Source of the DNA: QHXQ01 sp045807745
Lineage (GTDB): Bacteria; Acidobacteriota; Blastocatellia; Pyrinomonadales; Pyrinomonadaceae
Length of the DNA stretch: 64,000 bases
Direction of reading: 5' to 3'
Assembly: GCA_045807745.1 (NCBI GenBank)
Contig: JBJMGT010000044.1
Span: forward strand, 1-64,000
A model generated the notes under the pieces. It had not been told where the DNA came from. It made no database searches and worked only from the letters and a program-made list of their open reading frames with translations. Position 1 is the stretch's first letter; the number at the start of each line of letters is the position of its first letter. This document shows positions 8,134-16,216 of this stretch, piece by piece. Both the position numbers and the translations under genes were made by a program.

Positions 8134-10917
8134 ATGAAAACCAGCAGTCGCAATTTTATCTGCGCGCTCATCTGCGCGCTCATGCTTGTGCCCCTGACTC
8201 CGGCTCAGTCGCAACGGCCTGTCGCGCAAGCGGCGCAACAGCACCTTGAATTTGCGGAAGCGCTGCGGCAGGGGCGCGCGCTCTTAAAACGCGGCAAGGC
8301 CGATCAGGCTTTGCCCTTGTTGGAGTCCGCGTTGAAGATGGCGACCGACGCCAAGCACCCGCGCGAAGAGGCGGCGGCGCATGACGCGCTCGGCGATCTC
8401 TACGCACGGCAGGGGCAGTACGAAATTGCGCTCAAACACTATCAGGATGCGCGCACAGGTTTCCAAGCGGCCGCCGCGCAGGAGACGCCCATCACGCGCG
8501 TCGTCGGCATCAGCGACAACAGCTACAACTCCGATCTGATGTTCGTCAAAGTGGGCGACACGTACTTGCGCATGGGCAAGGTTACGGAAGCCGGCGGCGT
8601 CTTCAATCAGATGCAGGTGCAGAAGCCCGACACCAGCCCGCTCGCGCCCGCGAAGAAAGGCTTCGGCGCGTTCAATCGTTTGAAGGGCATCGCCACAGGT
8701 TCGCCCAGCCTTTCGACCGCGACCAACGCCGTCGGCGTCGTCGGCGACATCCAGAAAGCGTTCGAGTTGTACCGGCAATCGATCCTCTACTCGACGCGCG
8801 AGCTTGGTTTGGGCCGAGTCGATTACCAGAATAGTCAACTCGACAACGCGAAGAAGCATTTCGACAACGCGCTCTCCGCGCTCGGCAACAACCTCCCGCT
8901 CATCGGCAACTTGGGTCAGACGCGCCGCTTCCGCGTCGCCGCGCGCACCAGTCTCGGCGATGTGGCGCTCAAACAGAATCGCGCCAAAGACGCGCTCAAG
9001 CTCTACACAGACGCCTTGAACGGCGCGAAGGCCGACAAGCGGCTCGACCTGACGTGGCCCGCTGAGCGTGGCATCGGGCGCGCGAAGCTGTTGGCCGCGC
9101 AAGCCGAGCGCGACCCGCAGAAGAAATTGAAGGCGATGGACGATGCCATCGCTTCGTATCGTGATGCGATCACGACCATCGAGGCGATCCGCGAAGGCAG
9201 CATCAACGCCGACGAGGCGCGCACGACCTTCCTCGCTTCGACCAGAGATGTATACGACGAAGCCGCGAGCACGCTCGCTGCGATGGCCTTGATGGCCGCG
9301 CCCACGCCGGGCGCGCCGCTCGCAGGGCCGGCGCTCAATTATGCTTCGGAGGCGTTCAAGATCACGGAGCAGGGGCGCGCGCGCTCGCTGCTCGACATGC
9401 TGAGCGATGCGCACGCGGAGATCAGCGAAGGCGTCCCCGCCGATCTGTTGCAGAAGAAGCGCGACAATCTCGAGCGACAACAGGAGATTGCGCAGCAGTT
9501 GACCGGCGTCAACCCGACGGGGCAGCCGCCCGACAAGTCGCTGCAAGATTTGGAGACGGAACTCGATCAGCTTCAGACCGACTATGACAGCATCGAGAAT
9601 CAGATCAGAACCAGCAACCCGCGCTACGCCGCGCTCACGGGCGCGCAACCACTCACGCTTGCGGACGTGCAACAACAGGTCTTGGACGATCAGACGGCGC
9701 TGTTGGAATACAGTCTCGGCAGCGAGCAGTCTTATCTCTGGGCGGTGACGCAGCAGGGCGTCACGCTCTATCAACTGCCGGGGCGCGACGCGCTCAACAA
9801 GCAGGCATCCGATCTGCGCGAACAGATCGTGCCTAACTCTCTGCGCCGCTCAATTGTCGAACTTGCCACGCGCGGTCTCTCGGACGAGCGCGGTCTCGGC
9901 GTGGCGGGCAGCGCGACCGCGACCAACGCTGGAGCATTTGCCGCGGCCTCAAACACGCTTTATCAAACTGCGTTTGCGCCGGCCGCTGCCGTCGTCGGTG
10001 AGAAACGTCTGCTCGTCGTCGCCGATGGCGCGCTCAACTACATTCCCTTCGAGGCGCTCGTCTCCGCGCCCGGCGGCACAGACTTCGCCGCGCTGCCTTA
10101 TCTCGTCCAGAAGAACGAGATCGTCTACGCGCCGTCCGCTTCGGTGGTCGCCGCCATCCGGCAACAGAAAAAAGAGACGGCCGGTGCGCGCGGTATGCTC
10201 GTCGTCGCCGATCCCGTCTTCGATGCAAAAGACGCGCGCGTGAAAACTCCGCAGCCCGACAGCATGCAGGATGCATCAATCGCCAGTGCGGTCGCGGACG
10301 TTGAAGGCGCGCCGGTCGAAGCCAGCAAGTTCCGGCTCGCACGGCTGACGGGCACGCGCGCAGAGGCGCAACAGATCGCGCAGCTTGCGCGCACCGCCGG
10401 TCTCGCGCCCGACGTGTGGCTCGACCTCGACGCGAACGAGGCGAATGTCAAGACGCGCGACATAGGCAAGTACCGGATCGTCCACGTCGCCACGCACGGG
10501 CTGCTGAACACGGAGCGCCCGCAGTTCACCGGCGTCGTGCTCTCGCTCGTCGGCAACCGCGAGGGCGACGGCTTCCTGCGCACGGATGAAATCTTCAATC
10601 TGAAACTCGGCGCACCGCTCGTCATGCTCTCGGCTTGCGAGACGGGCTTGGGCCGCGAGAAGCGCGGCGAAGGCGTCATCGGTCTGACGCGCGCCTTCAT
10701 GTACGCGGGCGCACCCGCGGTCGGCGTCAGTCTCTGGTCGGTGGCCGACAAATCGACCGCCGAGTTGATGACCGACTTCTACAAACGCTATCTCGGCAAA
10801 CAAGCCGTCACGCCGGCCGCCGCCCTGCGCGCCGCGCAACTACAGATGATCGCTGGCAAACAGAACAGCGCGCCCTTCAACTGGGCCCCGTTCGTGCTGG
10901 TCGGCGATTGGAAATGA
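8134..10917 (+). CDS. secreted TPR-CHAT caspase-like protein
   Basis: 927 residues. A signal peptide covers about 1-26 (cut near TPAQS). TPR-like helical repeats span about 35-330, a helical/coiled region about 390-500, and a CHAT peptidase domain about 620-927. The CHAT catalytic dyad is intact: H788 in HVATHG and C835 in SACETGLG, with the downstream GVIGLTRAFMYAGAPAVGVSLW segment typical of the family. CHAT proteins are caspase-like cysteine peptidases, often with TPR-type partner-binding regions. Export of a peptidase of this kind is notable, since the characterised examples act in the cytosol. The upstream kinase and DUF4384 genes on the same strand suggest one surface pathway. A GC-rich terminator follows. 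Confidence 0.9.
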   Translation: MKTSSRNFICALICALMLVPLTPAQSQRPVAQAAQQHLEFAEALRQGRALLKRGKADQALPLLESALKMATDAKHPREEAAAHDALGDLYARQGQYEIALKHYQDARTGFQAAAAQETPITRVVGISDNSYNSDLMFVKVGDTYLRMGKVTEAGGVFNQMQVQKPDTSPLAPAKKGFGAFNRLKGIATGSPSLSTATNAVGVVGDIQKAFELYRQSILYSTRELGLGRVDYQNSQLDNAKKHFDNALSALGNNLPLIGNLGQTRRFRVAARTSLGDVALKQNRAKDALKLYTDALNGAKADKRLDLTWPAERGIGRAKLLAAQAERDPQKKLKAMDDAIASYRDAITTIEAIREGSINADEARTTFLASTRDVYDEAASTLAAMALMAAPTPGAPLAGPALNYASEAFKITEQGRARSLLDMLSDAHAEISEGVPADLLQKKRDNLERQQEIAQQLTGVNPTGQPPDKSLQDLETELDQLQTDYDSIENQIRTSNPRYAALTGAQPLTLADVQQQVLDDQTALLEYSLGSEQSYLWAVTQQGVTLYQLPGRDALNKQASDLREQIVPNSLRRSIVELATRGLSDERGLGVAGSATATNAGAFAAASNTLYQTAFAPAAAVVGEKRLLVVADGALNYIPFEALVSAPGGTDFAALPYLVQKNEIVYAPSASVVAAIRQQKKETAGARGMLVVADPVFDAKDARVKTPQPDSMQDASIASAVADVEGAPVEASKFRLARLTGTRAEAQQIAQLARTAGLAPDVWLDLDANEANVKTRDIGKYRIVHVATHGLLNTERPQFTGVVLSLVGNREGDGFLRTDEIFNLKLGAPLVMLSACETGLGREKRGEGVIGLTRAFMYAGAPAVGVSLWSVADKSTAELMTDFYKRYLGKQAVTPAAALRAAQLQMIAGKQNSAPFNWAPFVLVGDWK

Positions 10918-10936
10918 GAAACGATTACTGGTGAGG

Positions 10937-10977
10937 TGGGCGGGCGGCGCTGATTATGAAGTAGCGCCGCCCGCCCA
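10937..10977. terminator. GC-rich hairpin terminator
   Basis: A 15-bp perfect stem (10937-10951 with 10963-10977) around an 11-base loop is followed by TTTTA. It lies 20 bases after the CHAT gene stop, between convergent genes. Confidence 0.8.
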
Positions 10978-11001
10978 TTTTATAGTGCTGAGCCGCGTAT
11001 C

Positions 11002-11099
11002 GCTGGGAGCGCGAGCATCTTGTCCGCTATGAGCGCGCCAGCGCGAACAATGGACGCGCCGCACGGCTCGTTGGCGGGCAAGATGCCCGCGCTCCCAGC
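11002..11099. repeat. dispersed palindromic repeat, copy 2
   Basis: Arms at 11002-11027 and 11073-11099 start and end with GCTGGGAGCGC and its complement, and share the GGCGGGCAAGATGCCCGC core with the copy at 3399-3495. The space between the arms contains GAGCGCG-type sequence also found inside the copy at 51092-51233. Confidence 0.8.
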
Positions 11100-11159
11100 A
11101 ATGAGCGGTCTCATTCATCTGCCAATCGCTATGGGAAACCGCGGGACTTGGGTAGCTAA

Positions 11160-11558
11160 TCAACGAGATTCGGCGAGCATGTACTCGAAGTCGTAAAAGT
11201 GCTTGCCGTCGGCGATGTTGATCATCATCTTGCCTGTGAGGCCGCCGAGTTGCTCCGTGCCGGAATCGGGCACGACCGTGATGGAGAGTTGCGGCACGCC
11301 GCGCGTCATCGTGGCACTGTGTTGTAGCGCGAACGTGCCGGTGTGCCCATCTAATGTCCCGCTGACACGCTCAATCGCAACGTAGCCGGCCGAACCTTCC
11401 ACGGCCGTCATGGCCGTCAACATCTGGCCCTTGCTGGTCGCTTCGAGCGGGCCGCGGAACTGCTTGTCAATCGACATCCGGCCCACCGTCGGGGCGCCGC
11501 CTTTATCTTCCTGCGGACTCAGCTTCACATCAAACGCACCGCTTGCATGCTTCGTCAA
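11160..11558 (-). CDS. DUF3224 family protein
   Basis: 132 residues, the usual size for this family of small lipocalin-like beta barrels of unknown function. Family hallmarks are KHASGAFDVKLSPQ near the start, GRMSIDKQFRGPLEATSKGQ, and a C-terminal HSATMTRGVPQLSITVVPDS segment. The open frame runs back to 11645, but an AAGGAG site lies just before a TTG at 11558, giving a protein that starts where homologues do, so that start was chosen. The gene lies between the CHAT terminator and a TIR gene, both of which it need not be related to. No ligand or pathway can be assigned. Confidence 0.8.
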   Translation of the reverse strand: MTKHASGAFDVKLSPQEDKGGAPTVGRMSIDKQFRGPLEATSKGQMLTAMTAVEGSAGYVAIERVSGTLDGHTGTFALQHSATMTRGVPQLSITVVPDSGTEQLGGLTGKMMINIADGKHFYDFEYMLAESR

Positions 11559-11661
11559 GACTGTCTCCTTTTGATCTATCTTGGGCAATGGTGCGTGGAT
11601 CTTTGCAGCCCCTGTTAGACGGCGCGTTTCAATAGACGGCACCAAAGGAGCGCGCGCGCTG

Positions 11662-12303
11662 CTAGGGCACCAGCTTTGCTAGTCCTTCCTTACCACCCTT
11701 AAGCATCGCAGGACGAAAGATTGTATTGTTCTTATTTATGATTTCCCGTAACTTTTCGTCTGTAAGGTTCTCGTCTATCCGCCGCCGGAGCCTCTCAAAG
11801 CTGGCCATTTGGTACCCACGTTGATTCAAATAGGCAAGAATTGCCTTGACGTAAGTATCGTCTGCGTCTATGCCCGGTATAGCAGTCTCCACGTCCGCGT
11901 CCGTTGTGCTTTGATCGTTGTCGGTCTCTATTTCAGAGATGCGCTCGATGAGCGATGCCCACGGTAATGCACTAGGAATTGAAAAATCGAGGTACTGAAT
12001 GGTCTCAAGTTTCCGGTGTATCGAACATTCTGTGAGCTTCAACGGGATGATTGACTTGCCCTTACCTAATGCATACGCCCATTCGTACGTTACGTAGGAC
12101 GACTCCGCAGAGTTGTTGCTTAGGGCTACCAAGACGGCGAGACAGTCGGAAATTCCGCGTTCAATTCCTTGCTGCCAATCGGTTCCAGCGACAAGTTGCC
12201 CTTGGTCCCGCCACAGCGTAATACCCGCTTCGGCGAGCTTGATCCCCGCGAGTTCGGCGAAGAAGTGATCCTTAGTTGAGTAACTCAGGAAAACAGTAAT
12301 CAC
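11662..12303 (-). CDS. TIR domain protein
   Basis: 213 residues. A TIR domain occupies about 1-120, beginning MITVFLSYSTKDHFFAELAG, with the WRDQGQLVAGTDW loop and a glutamate in the TYEWAYALGKGK helix where TIR NADases carry their catalytic Glu. The remaining 90 residues are acidic then basic and helical, with no recognised domain; they may be a sensor or partner-binding region. GTG at 12303 was chosen over ATGs at 12372 and 12348 because GGAGGTG lies six bases before it and the domain starts at once. Base composition is visibly less GC-rich than its neighbours, which fits recent acquisition. A role in NAD-depleting defence or signalling is inferred, not shown. Confidence 0.8.
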   Translation of the reverse strand: MITVFLSYSTKDHFFAELAGIKLAEAGITLWRDQGQLVAGTDWQQGIERGISDCLAVLVALSNNSAESSYVTYEWAYALGKGKSIIPLKLTECSIHRKLETIQYLDFSIPSALPWASLIERISEIETDNDQSTTDADVETAIPGIDADDTYVKAILAYLNQRGYQMASFERLRRRIDENLTDEKLREIINKNNTIFRPAMLKGGKEGLAKLVP

Positions 12304-12574
12304 AGGCTTCACCTCCGACTTAATCGCGTAGCGTCTACGGACTGCCATCCAACTACTGATCAAACAGCACATGGTAGTATAACATGCTAAAGAAGCGTGT
12401 TAGACGGCTGCTGGCGATCATTCACTTTATAGACATGCGGAGTTTTTCATCTGGCCTCTATCTGTCTTTCTGCTGTGATTTGCGTTAATATCAGTTACGT
12501 TCCCCGCAGTTAACGAACGTTTATGAAGCATGTTTGCGTCGGGTCATGCTGCGGCTCGACGCGGGAGGGCCGTT

Positions 12575-12925
12575 ATGTCGCAAGCCTCGCCGCAGGAGAG
12601 CAACTTTGTGCCGGTGGAAGACCGGGCCGCGCTCGACGAGTTGCTCGCGCGCTCGCACGAGTCGCCCGTCATTTTGTTTAAGCACAGTCTGACGTGTCCG
12701 ATCAGCGCGCGCGCCTATCGCGAGATGCAGCAGTTCGCGGGCGAGGTGGCGCTCGTCGTCGTACAGCGTGCCCGCGAAGTGTCGCGCGCGGTCGAGACGG
12801 TGACGGGTGTGCAGCACGAGTCACCGCAGGCGATCATCCTGCGCAACGGCCGGCCCGCTTGGTCGGCCTCGCACTTCGACATCACGGCCGACGCGGTCGC
12901 GCAGGCCGCGCGCGAGCAGCAATGA
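12575..12925 (+). CDS. ytxJ: YtxJ-like bacilliredoxin family protein
   Basis: 116 residues. It matches the YtxJ family, thioredoxin-fold proteins proposed to remove bacillithiol from thiols through a single active cysteine; here that cysteine is in FKHSLTCPIS at about residue 36. The C-terminal segment SPQAIILRNGRPAWSASH is the cis-Pro and last strand of the fold. ATG at 12575 has GGGAGGG before it; the longer frame from 12530 does not. The gene overlaps the next by four bases (ATGA), so the two are co-translated. Family assignment rests on these motifs; actual thiol chemistry in this organism is inferred. Confidence 0.78.
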   Translation: MSQASPQESNFVPVEDRAALDELLARSHESPVILFKHSLTCPISARAYREMQQFAGEVALVVVQRAREVSRAVETVTGVQHESPQAIILRNGRPAWSASHFDITADAVAQAAREQQ

Positions 12926-13257
12926 GCAAAGCGTGGCAGGATCGACGCGGCCCGGCCGTTGAACCGCGTGAGATCGCGCAGGATGGCGACGCGGCTTTGC
13001 GCATCACTTGGGCCGACGGGCGCGCGTGTCGCTACGAGGCGGCGGCGCTCCGGCGCGTCTGTCCGTGCGCGCAGTGCGTCAACGAGTTTACCGGCGAGCG
13101 CATGCTCCAGCCCGAAACCATCTCGGACGCGCTCACGATTGCCGACGTGGACTTGGTTGGGCGCTACGCGCTGAATTTTCGTTGGAGCGACGGTCACCAG
13201 ACCGGCATCTACAGCTTTCGCCTGTTGCGCGAATTGTGCGAACAACAAGGGCAGTGA
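12922..13257 (+). CDS. DUF971 family protein
   Basis: 111 residues. The DUF971 (gamma-butyrobetaine hydroxylase N-terminal-like) fold is recognised from WADGRACRYEAAALRRVCPC, the following AQCVNEFTGERML, and the terminal FRWSDGHQTGIYSFRLLREL. The three cysteines and distal aspartate/histidine can bind zinc in relatives. Such proteins are sometimes fused or linked to iron-sulfur carrier proteins, but no such partner is here. It is translationally coupled to ytxJ by an ATGA overlap, and its stop codon lies in the left arm of a heptamer inverted repeat that probably ends the transcript. Confidence 0.82.
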   Translation: MSKAWQDRRGPAVEPREIAQDGDAALRITWADGRACRYEAAALRRVCPCAQCVNEFTGERMLQPETISDALTIADVDLVGRYALNFRWSDGHQTGIYSFRLLRELCEQQGQ

Positions 13258-13330
13258 CGAGTGACGAGTGGCAAGTGACAAGCTAAAAACTTGTTCTTGC
13301 TCGTCACTCGTCACTCGCCACTCGTCACTG
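13252..13330. repeat. inverted heptanucleotide repeat array 1
   Basis: The left arm is four units of the GAGTGAC type (13252-13282) and the right arm, 13298-13330, is four to five units of GTCACTC. The arms pair almost completely and are followed by TTTTTC, so the element could also terminate transcription of the ytxJ-DUF971 pair. Four other heptamer loci occur in the window. Confidence 0.85.
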
Positions 13331-13337
13331 TTTTTCT

Positions 13338-13697
13338 ATGCCTAAGATTCTCATTGTCGAGGACGACGACGTGACGCGCGAGTTGTTGTGTCAGGCGCTG
13401 ACGCGGCAGGGGTATGAGGTGACGATGGCGGAGGACGGCTTGAAAGGTTATGAGTTGGCGCTTGAGTTGCGGCCCGATCTGATCATCACTGATCTCTACA
13501 TGCCGACAGCGGACGGCGCACACCTGCTGCGGCGCGTGCGCGACACGACGGAGTTGGCTGCGACGCCCGTCCTCGTCGTCACGGGCTACGGCACGGGCGG
13601 CGCATCGTTTGCGCTGTCGCAGGGCGCGAGCGCTTACGAGCCAAAACCGATTCAGCCTGAAAACTTGCTGGCGACCGTGCGGCGGCTGTTGGCATGA
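13338..13697 (+). CDS. CheY-like single-domain response regulator
   Basis: 119 residues, a complete receiver domain and nothing else. The acidic pocket is D9/D10, the phospho-acceptor is D52 in IITDLYMP, the switch threonine is in VVTGYG, and the conserved lysine lies in YEPKPIQ. The output must go through a partner protein. No kinase is adjacent; the nearest are the NtrB-like kinase at 19.4-21.1 kb and the hybrids at 51.7-55.5 kb. The gene starts eight bases after heptamer array 1. Confidence 0.88.
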   Translation: MPKILIVEDDDVTRELLCQALTRQGYEVTMAEDGLKGYELALELRPDLIITDLYMPTADGAHLLRRVRDTTELAATPVLVVTGYGTGGASFALSQGASAYEPKPIQPENLLATVRRLLA

Positions 13698-13748
13698 GCG
13701 CGTGCGGGCGTGGATAATGACGTGAGACTGAAGATGCGAAAGGGTTGA

Positions 13749-14078
13749 TTGCGGGTGCAAGGCTTCGGGGTGGAGTTGATTGGGTGGCTCAGTTCGTTGG
13801 TGCTGGTGCTGACCATCGGCAAGCAGGTTTATAAGCAGTGGCAGGAAGGGGCGAGCGAGAACGTCTCGAAATGGCTGTTCGTCGGGCAGCTCGCTGCTTC
13901 GCTCGGCTTCACCGCTTATAGCTGGCTCGTGCACAATTGGGTCTTCGTCGTCACAAACGGCGTGATGATCTTGAACGGACTGGCGGGATTGCTGATCGTG
14001 CTCCATCATCGCCGCCGCGCACAGCGGCCAGAGCCGGGAGCGCAGAGTGACCACGCCCTGCAAGCCGACCGCGCTTGA
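13749..14078 (+). CDS. small PQ-loop/SemiSWEET-like membrane protein
   Basis: About 109 residues with three hydrophobic helices (roughly 9-25, 42-61 and 67-86) and a charged C-terminal tail. The first helix ends in TIGKQVYKQWQEGASENVS, which resembles the P/T-Q loop of SemiSWEET half-transporters that dimerise to move small solutes. The substrate cannot be told. The start is uncertain: TTG at 13749, GTG at 13755 and GTG at 13770 are all in frame with weak upstream AAGGG. The family call is tentative. Confidence 0.55.
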   Translation: MRVQGFGVELIGWLSSLVLVLTIGKQVYKQWQEGASENVSKWLFVGQLAASLGFTAYSWLVHNWVFVVTNGVMILNGLAGLLIVLHHRRRAQRPEPGAQSDHALQADRA

Positions 14079-14089
14079 AGAAACAACTT

Positions 14090-14356
14090 ATGAACGAACG
14101 TGATTTTTTCGATGAACGGCCCGAAACGAAGCGTGCGACCTACAGTTGCCCGCACTGTCGCGAGCGCAGCGAGTACGACGTGCGCTGGCTGCGGCGGACG
14201 AAGAAAAAGCAGTTGCCGCGCGGCGCATCTGAGCAGGATCGCATGCGCTTTCAGAACTCGCGCGACTACATGGTGCGCATAGATGATCTGCTCGCCTGCA
14301 ATCGCTGTCGCAAGCGGTTCGACATTCCGAACTCGCAGTCGGTCGTCTTCATCTGA
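14090..14356 (+). CDS. small protein with two CxxC pairs
   Basis: 88 residues. CPHC near the N-terminus and CNRC near the C-terminus could together bind one zinc ion across a basic helical middle (RWLRRTKKKQ). This is the pattern of zinc-ribbon proteins, but no named family was recognised. It follows the PQ-loop-like gene by eleven bases and may be in the same transcript. An in-frame TTG fifteen bases earlier is the alternative start. Confidence 0.6.
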   Translation: MNERDFFDERPETKRATYSCPHCRERSEYDVRWLRRTKKKQLPRGASEQDRMRFQNSRDYMVRIDDLLACNRCRKRFDIPNSQSVVFI

Positions 14357-14423
14357 GCCAAGTTTGCTCACAACGCGCGCGCCGCCTGCGGCGTTAAGCG
14401 CAATTCACAGAGGAGAATGATTC

Positions 14424-14666
14424 ATGGACGAACTTGTCAAACAGATCACGGAGCGCACCGGCATCTCTGAGTCGCAGGCCCGAACGGCCGTCGATACGGT
14501 CGTCGGTTTCCTGCGCACGCGTCTGCCGGAACCGATCGGTGGTCAACTCGACTCCGTCATCGCGGGCGGTGGAGGTGTCGTGAGCGACTTGACCGGCAAG
14601 GCAGGCGACGTGGCCGGCAACGTGCTCGGCGGTCTCGGCGGCATGTTGGGCGGCAAGAACGAATAA
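14424..14666 (+). CDS. small DUF2267/DUF2780-like protein with Gly-rich tail
   Basis: 80 residues. AGAGGAG before the ATG at 14424 is a good ribosome binding site. Residues 1-50 form a helical unit, ERTGISESQARTAVDTVVGF, similar to a half-domain of DUF2267 proteins; residues 50-80 are glycine-rich. The function of this family is unknown. No membrane or secretion signal is present. Confidence 0.65.
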   Translation: MDELVKQITERTGISESQARTAVDTVVGFLRTRLPEPIGGQLDSVIAGGGGVVSDLTGKAGDVAGNVLGGLGGMLGGKNE

Positions 14667-14874
14667 GCACGGCTCAAGCGCGGACGTGCGTGTCGTTGAC
14701 CGGCGCGCACGCATGGCTAACAGCAGAGAGGCGACGTGTGTTGCACATCGCCTCTTAAACTTTTTTAGCGTTGCCGGCCGTTTAGCGTTATTATCTTCAG
14801 CACTCATAGAGACTCGCGCGCTCGCCAGCACTCCGGCGCGCGGGATTCAGCCCCAACAACAGGAGGCGATGTTT

Positions 14875-16008
14875 ATGGCAACCTTCGATCTGGTGTTTGA
14901 AGGCGGCGGGGCAAAGTGTTTTGCCTTCGCGGGCGCGCTCGCGGCTTTGGCGGACGCAGGGCACACGCACCAGCGGCTCGTGGGCACTTCGGGCGGCGCG
15001 GTCACAGCCACGCTGACCGCCGCCGGGTATCAACCGGCCGAATTGCTGGCGGCGATCAGCGAGCAGTTTGAAGGCCGCCCGCGCTTTCTCTCCTTTCTCG
15101 ATCCGCCCCACTCAAACGACTTCAGCAATAGCGATCTCGACCGCAGCGCCACGGGCGAATTCTTCGAGCGCTGGCGCATACCCGGTCGCCGTCTGCTCGA
15201 CCGCGCGCTGCTCCGCCTGTTACTTAACGGCCCGCTCTATCGCCAACTGTTTCTCTTCGTCGAGAACGGCGGCTTTTATGCTGGCGCGGTGATCCACGAA
15301 TGGGTGCGCGAGCGGCTGGCGGCGAAGGGGATGTCGCCCGACGTGACGTTCGCGGAGTTCCACGCGCACACGGGCGCAGACCTCTCGCTCGTCGTCGCCG
15401 ACTCGACCGAGATGGAAATGCTCGTCTTGAACCATCGCACCGCACCCGATTGTCCCGTCGCGTGGGGCGCGCGCATGTCGCTGAGCATTCCGTTTCTGTG
15501 GCGCGAAGTCTTGTGGGATGGCGCGTGGGGCTTGTATCGCGGGCGTGTGAAGGAGGGGCATGCGATGATCGACGGCGGCGCACTCTCGAACTTCCCGCTC
15601 TGGCTGGTCAACACCGACCCGGCGCACGACCCGTTCGTCCAAGACGTGATGGGCGACACGCCCGCCGACCGGGCCGGCAATCTGGGGCTGTTCCTCAACG
15701 ACCACCTGCCCGTGCCGAATGCGCCCCCGCCGCCACTCGCTGTCGAGCTAGTGACCAATCAGTTCCGCACGGGCCGCCGGCTCACGCGCGTTATCGACAC
15801 GGTGCTCCTGTCGCGCGACATCATGGCGGCCAGTTATCACCCATCGGAAGTGTGCCACCTGCCGGTGCAAGGCTACTCGACCACCGAGTTCGGCATGACG
15901 GATGAACGCCGCGCCGCCCTCGTCGCCGCCGGCCACGAAGCGATGCGCCAACACCTCGCGCAGCACTTTGCTGCCGTCGAGCAAAGCGTCGCTCACACTG
16001 CGTCGTAG
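14875..16008 (+). CDS. patatin-like phospholipase
   Basis: 377 residues. The patatin fold hydrolyses acyl esters with a Ser-Asp dyad. The oxyanion loop EGGGAK is at residues 9-14, the nucleophile S39 sits in GTSGG, and the catalytic D233 in DGGALSNFP. No signal peptide or membrane segment is visible, so it is probably cytosolic or injected. The frame extends back to 14686, but AGGAGG at 14861-14866 lies nine bases before ATG 14875, and the patatin domain starts there. Neighbours give no pathway. Some bacterial patatins act in defence as nucleotide-activated effectors, but no cyclase is adjacent, so a lipid-turnover role is equally possible. Confidence 0.88.
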   Translation: MATFDLVFEGGGAKCFAFAGALAALADAGHTHQRLVGTSGGAVTATLTAAGYQPAELLAAISEQFEGRPRFLSFLDPPHSNDFSNSDLDRSATGEFFERWRIPGRRLLDRALLRLLLNGPLYRQLFLFVENGGFYAGAVIHEWVRERLAAKGMSPDVTFAEFHAHTGADLSLVVADSTEMEMLVLNHRTAPDCPVAWGARMSLSIPFLWREVLWDGAWGLYRGRVKEGHAMIDGGALSNFPLWLVNTDPAHDPFVQDVMGDTPADRAGNLGLFLNDHLPVPNAPPPPLAVELVTNQFRTGRRLTRVIDTVLLSRDIMAASYHPSEVCHLPVQGYSTTEFGMTDERRAALVAAGHEAMRQHLAQHFAAVEQSVAHTAS

Positions 16009-16216
16009 CGTTTGAGCTTGCGCTAGCGCGGCGTGAACCTGCGCTATGCGTCTGAATAATCTTGACAGCACCAAGATAGGCCACTAACCTCTCCGCGTTC
16101 ACTTGTGCCGCGGCCTATCTGAACGCGGTATTGTACTGGTCGCCTCATTCGATACTTAGCTCGACTTCCCAACTCGTCCCATCATCGGACGTGCTCACTG
16201 ATCTCAGGAGGGCAAC

